Below, one piece after another: positions 20,541 through 25,301 of a stretch of DNA of 25,301 bases. The notes beneath the pieces were generated by a model. The model was not told the DNA's origin. It did no database searches and saw nothing but the letters and a program-made list of their open reading frames with translations. This DNA comes from Phoronis ovalis. Lineage: Eukaryota > Phoronida > Phoronidae. How positions within the stretch are numbered: the first letter of the stretch is position 1; every line of letters begins with the position of its first letter. Position numbers and translations under genes: made by a program. The DNA lies in contig JAOXYB010058168.1 of the NCBI GenBank assembly GCA_028565635.1, positions 1-25,301 of the forward strand. Reading direction: 5' to 3'.

Positions 20541-20550
20541 CTGTCAATCA
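20541..20550 (-). promoter_or_regulatory. PBX/PREP-type site TGATTGACAG
   Basis: The plus strand reads CTGTCAATCA, whose complement is the classical PBX-PREP/MEIS decamer. An identical decamer lies at 22554-22563. Both are upstream of the NET gene; a third at 2448-2457 is far away and shows that chance copies occur. Confidence 0.3.
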
Positions 20551-20599
20551 TTCATGATTTATATCACCTTTTGTTACTAATGTATACATTCTAAAGAGA

Positions 20600-21892
20600 C
20601 AAATAAAGGATAAAGCACGCTGAATAGCTAATACTAATCGCTTGATTTAAAACGTAATTTGTGTTTTAACAATACACGATGTCTATATAAAAGGTGATTT
20701 TATAGAAAAGAGAGTTAGCGTGAACAGCTTTTGATAAAGTTGAGTTAGTTAAAGAATGTAGTCTGTATGCTTTAAATAGTTGTCTTTACACTGTTAATAG
20801 CAATGTGTGCGACATGCGGTAAACATCAAAGAGTTAAGCTGATTATTGAAAGCCTTATCAATCAATCTAGCACAAGTAGGGGTGTTTGAAAACAGATTGG
20901 AATTGACGTGTTGAAAGAATTGACATCTTCGTGTTGACAGATTGTACAATTAGGGCGGTTTCATCAAAAGAATGTCTTCGGATACTTATCACCCATTATA
21001 AATAGTCTATGCAATTTTATCTTCAGTTTTGAGGAATTCCTAGCCAGGCGTAAAGTGTTGAACAAAATCGCATCTGATGTTTCACGCCAAGTATTTGACA
21101 GCCCTTGGCAAATCTCGCTAAGTGAAGCGACAAGAATTCTGGCAAACCCTAGAGCTTTATTGAATTTTTGAGTATTATTATTTGACGGCAAAATTACCCT
21201 TGTAGTATTGATTCGACTCTCTATAAAACTATCTTTGTCGGGATGACCACACAACACGTCTCTGTTACGTATATGCCTTTTAAAGCATAAGTATGCATAA
21301 CTAATTAACTTCATATGCCACAAATGTGTATTCCGGTCGGATGTGAATTGCAAATTGCCAAAAATAAAGAAACCCCATTTAGAGGAATATTTTCTTAGAA
21401 TACGCTCCGAGTCCGTCTATTTGGATAAAATTGTATGTTTTGTTTTTAAAAATTATTTATTCGTCATTATTTTCATCGCGATCATCTCATCGGTTTGCTA
21501 AAATAAAATGATTATGAAAGAAATTATAAAAACAGGTGTATGTCATGGAAACAACTATTTTTAAGCATACAGTTAACTCCTACATACACGGATGTTTTAT
21601 ATATCCGCGCTATATAAAAGAGTATTTGCACCCCGGGGCTTGTATCGCAATTTCCAGTATAAATGGAAATAGTTATGAGGGTTTATGGATATGATACCTG
21701 TATTGTGTATTAAAACCGTTCTTACGTCTGACCATGTTCATACTGCTAAATGTTAATAGTAGCGGACAGATATTGATGCAAAATATACATATTTACTGTT
21801 TGATTACGAGTTGATAGTCGACATAGTAAACTTATTTTGATGAAAAAGGAACAAAGTGGATGCAGATATTTAGTAAAATTGCATCTTTAAAA
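20600..21892. other. Upstream flank of the NET gene, no supported gene
   Basis: A 129-codon minus-strand frame at 20964-21353 is long for such AT-rich DNA, but it has no recognisable domain, no clear start context and a mixed composition. I leave it as an unsupported hypothetical. TTGAC recurs several times at 20901-20940. Confidence 0.35.
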
Positions 21893-21994
21893 TAAACGGA
21901 GCCGGTAAGAGCCGGTACACTGTTAGTAAACGGAGCCGGTAAGAGCCGGTACACTGTTATTAAACGGAGCCGGTAAGAGCCGGTACACTGTTAT
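21893..21994. repeat. 3 x 34-bp tandem repeat with paired CCGG cores
   Basis: Units at 21893-21926, 21927-21960 and 21961-21994 are almost identical (one or two differences at the 3' edge). Each contains GAGCCGGTAA followed directly by GAGCCGGTAC, so six CCGGTA cores occur in pairs 10 bp apart. CCGGTAAGAGCCGG fits the CP2/LSF consensus CNRG-N6-CNRG exactly. The array is about 1.8 kb upstream of the NET start codon. Near identity implies recent expansion. Confidence 0.85.
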
Positions 21995-23723
21995 TACTTA
22001 TGGTTAGTTGAAAAATAAATTTAGACCGATTTTAATTCATTAAACAGGTAATTAAATGAAAATGGATTTTGTAAAGACTAGCCGAACACTCCATTGAAAA
22101 GGAGCACTAGGTATGAATTAAATGAAATAGTTCTGCTTCCCGTATCATATTACTATTGAATGTTATAATAATTATGCTTGAAAAACATGATAACGAAATC
22201 ACTAAACACGTTATTATTTCCATGCATAGAACCCGTCCCACATACATAGGAATGCGAGAGAGTATCGATGTTTAACCACAAAACAAACGAAGACTCTGAA
22301 TAGAAGATATGTAAAGCGGGCAACCACTCAAGCCAGGAAAGGCTTTGATGTTTACCGAAAAGTATTAGGAAGTATATAATCATAAACCGTCTTGAAATTA
22401 ATATAAGTGCATATCCGAACTGTAAACGATGGAAAAGAGTTAATCGACTTCCACGCCTATAAATTCATCCTTTCTTGATATCTTAGTTGACACAGTATGA
22501 TTAGCTGTCTAACATCAAAGGATATCATGGTATGGTGTCACTCAAAGTTGATATGATTGACAGTTAATTGCGTTGAGGACTAGGGGCTTGTATAGTAAAC
22601 ATTCTTGTACTTCTAGGTGGATTCCAATAACGTATACTACAATTTAATTTTTTTATGAAGATATTAAAAAGGGTTATGTTATTTATTAACTTGCAACATT
22701 CATTGTTTCCCATGAATTGAACTATTAAAATATAATTCGTAAAGTCTGGTTGTATCAAATATTAATACTAATACTAATCGTGCTGTATAATAAGGTTTTT
22801 CTTTCTTTGAAAAATATAAATAGTTTTAAATATTCGTGAAGTTTGATGCTTTGTTTCTAAATCATGACTACTATCGAATAAAAAAAATTGATTATACACT
22901 AGGTAGCGATGCAGTCTAGCCTGTCGAATGGAAGCAGTTGCACGCTAGACGTCACTAGCAGACAGCGAGACGGTGTCCACAAATTGCGTAGAGTTAGCGC
23001 AAATTGTATTTGAGCCGCAAAATAGTAATGTTAGCAGACGAACTATTTTGATAATTGTGTAATACAGGTATAAAAGAGCCAATACCGTGACAACGTACGT
23101 AAGGATTTTATCTTATACAGTTTGCCGATCGATCATGATTTATTAGGATTTCCAACAAAATTTGATGATATTTTAATGACGAAAAGAAGAAAGACTAGAG
23201 ATTCTCATTGTAGATCCTTATTTGAATACATTTGCTCAATGTGTGTCCCTTTTGTGATATTCAAGTTGTAGAAAAGCAGGATCACGCGCAAGTTATGAGT
23301 GGGGTTATGAGTTATGTTGGCGTGGAGTACGGAAATTGGGTTCGACATTAATCCAAACTGTGGTCGCCGAGGTGGTGTTGTGCACGAGTCAAAGGTGCAA
23401 AGATTGCTATGTAGAATGTGTGAAGTTATAGATCAGTACGTTTTTGAAAATGCACTATTTGGATTAACTTAGCGTTTTAAATTTTATTTCTATGTACTGT
23501 GTAATACAGGCCTACCTAACCAGCGTAGACTCGAACCGTCAATACCCACTCGCGCACCTGTTTCCGACACTGGAACCCTTTTTCCGGGTTTCGCACCGAA
23601 ATTCTTGCTACTCGAACCATCGTTTCCGTAGACTCGTACAAGTTGCCAGGAACTCTTACAGATTTCCGGTGATTCGGTGTTTATTAACTGCCCCGGGCTT
23701 ACTGCAAGATTGACGCACAGTTG
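21995..23723. other. No recognisable gene
   Basis: AT-rich DNA with a PBX/PREP-type decamer (22554-22563) and an 8-bp inverted repeat AAATTGCG/CGCAAATT (22980-23004). A less AT-rich stretch at 23515-23700 repeats CGTAGACTCG twice; its open frame (23492-23713, +) has no family resemblance and is probably repeat-derived. Confidence 0.4.
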
Positions 23724-24041
23724 AGGGGGGGAGGGGGGGTATAAGTAAACATATCGCGAGCAGCGAGCATTTGTTGTTCTGTTAAGTGCGAGTAGCGAGC
23801 ATTGCCTTGTTTTCTGTTAAGTGCGAGCAGCGAGCATTGTCTTTTGGCGACCATTATTTTGCATTTTTTAAAAATTTAGTGTGCTATTTTGTTTTGACGA
23901 GGTTGTCGATTTTTTTGTAGATCGTTTTTTTGGGAACCGTTTTTTTTTTTTTTGGTTAATTTTTCTTGTTGAGTACGAGCAGCGAGCATTGTCGATTTTT
24001 AAGTGCGAGCATTGTACTTTGGGAGGTACCCCTACCCCCCT
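23724..24041 (-). mobile_element. GCTCGC-type repeat element, copy 2 (318 bp)
   Basis: It is bounded by a perfect 8-bp target duplication, CACAGTTG, at 23716-23723 and 24042-24049. The ends are short G-rich inverted repeats (AGGGGGGG on the left; AGGGGGG on the reverse-complemented right). Read on the minus strand it matches 14929-15260, with AATGCTCGCTGCTCGCACTT units on both sides of an A-rich middle containing ATGGTCGCCAA. There is no transposase. The 8-bp duplication suggests hAT-type or similar mobilisation. Confidence 0.8.
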
Positions 24042-24138
24042 CACAGTTGTAAATGCATATTAACCAGGCATATTAATATCCTACATATCTGCATAATATC
24101 TTGATAATAACTGCCTTTTAAAACTCTTTTTATTGAAT

Positions 24139-24440
24139 GCGGGGGGGGGTTCGACTCAAATGAGTTGTATAAAGGGTTATTTTTAAAAACAAAGCACGTT
24201 AACGTGTGTCATGGCGGTAGGTTAATTTTTTCCGATCATATATACAAAAATGGTACATTATTTCATTATCCGTACGCATTTATAGTGATTTATTTACCTG
24301 AGTATCTTTATTGCAATACAGTCCTGATAAAAAAGTATCTAACTTTTTTTAATCGGTGAAAAGAGGTCAAGTTTAAAAATGAAATAACCCATTTACAAAC
24401 ATGGATACCAGTTATTCCGCTGAGTCGGACCCCCAGGACT
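24139..24440. mobile_element. GGGGGTCCGACTC-ended repeat, copy 1
   Basis: The left end GGGGGTTCGACTCA and the right end TGAGTCGGACCCCC are inverted. The body includes AACAAAGCAC and the palindrome CACGTTAACGTG. TGAATG occurs just outside both ends but is not cleanly placed, so no target duplication is claimed. Confidence 0.45.
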
Positions 24441-24814
24441 GAATGAGTCATACTACACATATTCAGTGTTTACATAATATGTCTTTTCAACCTCTATACA
24501 ATGACAACATGACAGTATAAAAAATATCTCGTTTTTATCGGGTTTTTGTCACAAAAAATTATCCGAATAATTTCACTCCGCGATATCTTTCACGCACACT
24601 GTAACGACTAGCGCTATAGCTGTAATAATATGTATAGATTTTTCGCCTGCAAACTATGCATGTTGATTTTTGATATTTTTACACTCAAAAAAGTTTGAAT
24701 TAAATTTGTCTACCCTCATGTTTCTACATTTGCCAAGCTCAGCTGTCCCTGACCGAGTCCCAGACGTAAATGTTAACGTTCTTGTGCGACGAGTTGACTG
24801 AGATACTTTGTAAT

Positions 24815-24960
24815 TCCCGGGGGTCCAACTCAAATCATTGGTTGGTACGCATGTGCGTGAACAAAAAAGCGTAAAAGGGATAATTTTCAAGAACAAAGCA
24901 CTAGCACGTTAACGCGCGTTACGCAATCAGTAAAGCTCGCAATACGGTTTTTATCGATTA
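24815..24960. mobile_element. GGGGGTCCRACTC-ended repeat, partial copy 2
   Basis: CGGGGGTCCAACTCAAAT at the left, followed by GGGATAATTTTCAAGAACAAAGCAC and CACGTTAACGCG, parallels 24139-24210 in the same order and orientation. The right end is not recognisable. Confidence 0.4.
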
Positions 24961-25285
24961 TATGATAATATCGATAACTTAGAAGAAATTAGCGAAACGA
25001 TAATATCCGATAATATCGAAGGTACATCGACATAAACGAAGAAATTTTCAACCTACCTCTTCCTATCGGCTTTCACGCCACCTTGCGGATTACGGTTACT
25101 TATCGCGCATGCCAACCTTGTTATCAGCATTAACGCCACCTTTCGGACAACGGTTTAGTACTTCCCAGTTAATTTAATACGGTTAATAGATATCCGATAT
25201 TATCGGATAATTATCTAATCACCTACCATGGCCGCGGGATGGCGTTGATAATTATCGAAAATATCGAAATTATCGGATATCTAAT
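24953..25285. repeat. TATCGATA/ATCGGATA-rich repeat region
   Basis: Both sides are packed with CGATAATATCG and TATCCGATA motifs, including the palindrome TATCCGATATTATCGGATA (25191-25209). The middle has a degenerate 58-bp tandem pair sharing ACGCCACCTT and CGGTT (25075 and 25133). The layout suggests an element with AT-rich inverted ends, possibly cut by the window edge. Confidence 0.4.
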
Positions 25286-25301
25286 GTATATTCGCAAGGA
25301 G

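Noticed and set aside
20964-21353. 129-codon minus-strand frame
   Set aside because: Long for the base composition, but no recognisable domain, splice context or neighbour logic. Transcript evidence would be needed.
14929-24041. Regular GCTCGC units considered as a CRISPR-like or satellite array
   Set aside because: Units are few, differ in spacing and lie within an element with its own target duplication; the host is an animal.
24654-24896. 80-codon minus-strand frame rich in Arg/Thr
   Set aside because: It spans the end of a repeat copy and has no recognisable motif.

Overview
The window is AT-rich animal DNA. Two confidently identified genes, both on the minus strand, sit among unannotated intergenic sequence and short non-autonomous transposons. 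The animal call rests on a NET-family (NocA/Elbow/ZNF503/ZNF703) zinc-finger gene with a GT-AG intron. The compact introns, abundant MITE-like repeats and low GC would suit a marine invertebrate such as a bivalve mollusc, but the exact group is a guess. I see no bacterial operons, tRNA or rRNA genes or CRISPR arrays.

Layout. 1-4.5 kb: no recognisable gene, small repeats and a hairpin. 4.5-6.45 kb: arrays of one 16-bp unit, two short ones in one orientation and a longer one in the other, bracketing about 1.5 kb of featureless DNA. 6.6-6.7 kb: a pre-miRNA-like hairpin. 6.9-10.24 kb (+): a previously unlisted multi-exon gene model of unknown function. Its last four exons are joined by GT-AG introns and their phases agree. 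A 1.5-kb transposon (7447-8942) sits in its large intron, and a 563-bp relative (10308-10870) lies just past its stop. Both have GGCC-ended terminal inverted repeats and perfect 9-bp target duplications. 10.9-12.8 kb (-): an intronless FAD-dependent dehydrogenase related to 3-ketosteroid delta1-dehydrogenases, probably with a mitochondrial presequence. It converges on the + gene, with the 563-bp element between them.

13.5-15.3 kb is a repeat cluster: two copies of a CCCGGG-ended MITE, two fold-back structures, a GCTCGC-type repeat and a 35-bp near-perfect palindrome flanked by a 9-bp duplication. 15.4-18.5 kb has no gene. 18.5-20.14 kb (-): the NET-family gene, with exon 1 (21 codons) recovered by hand upstream of the long second exon. 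Its upstream side carries four CCAAT boxes around a perfect TGACGTCA, a PBX/PREP-type site and, 1.8 kb away, a 3 x 34-bp tandem repeat with paired CCGG cores. 22-25.3 kb holds more short elements, including an inverted copy of the GCTCGC repeat with an 8-bp target duplication.

The genes are not obviously linked in function: one is a developmental transcriptional regulator, one a metabolic flavoenzyme, and one unrecognised and possibly membrane-associated.
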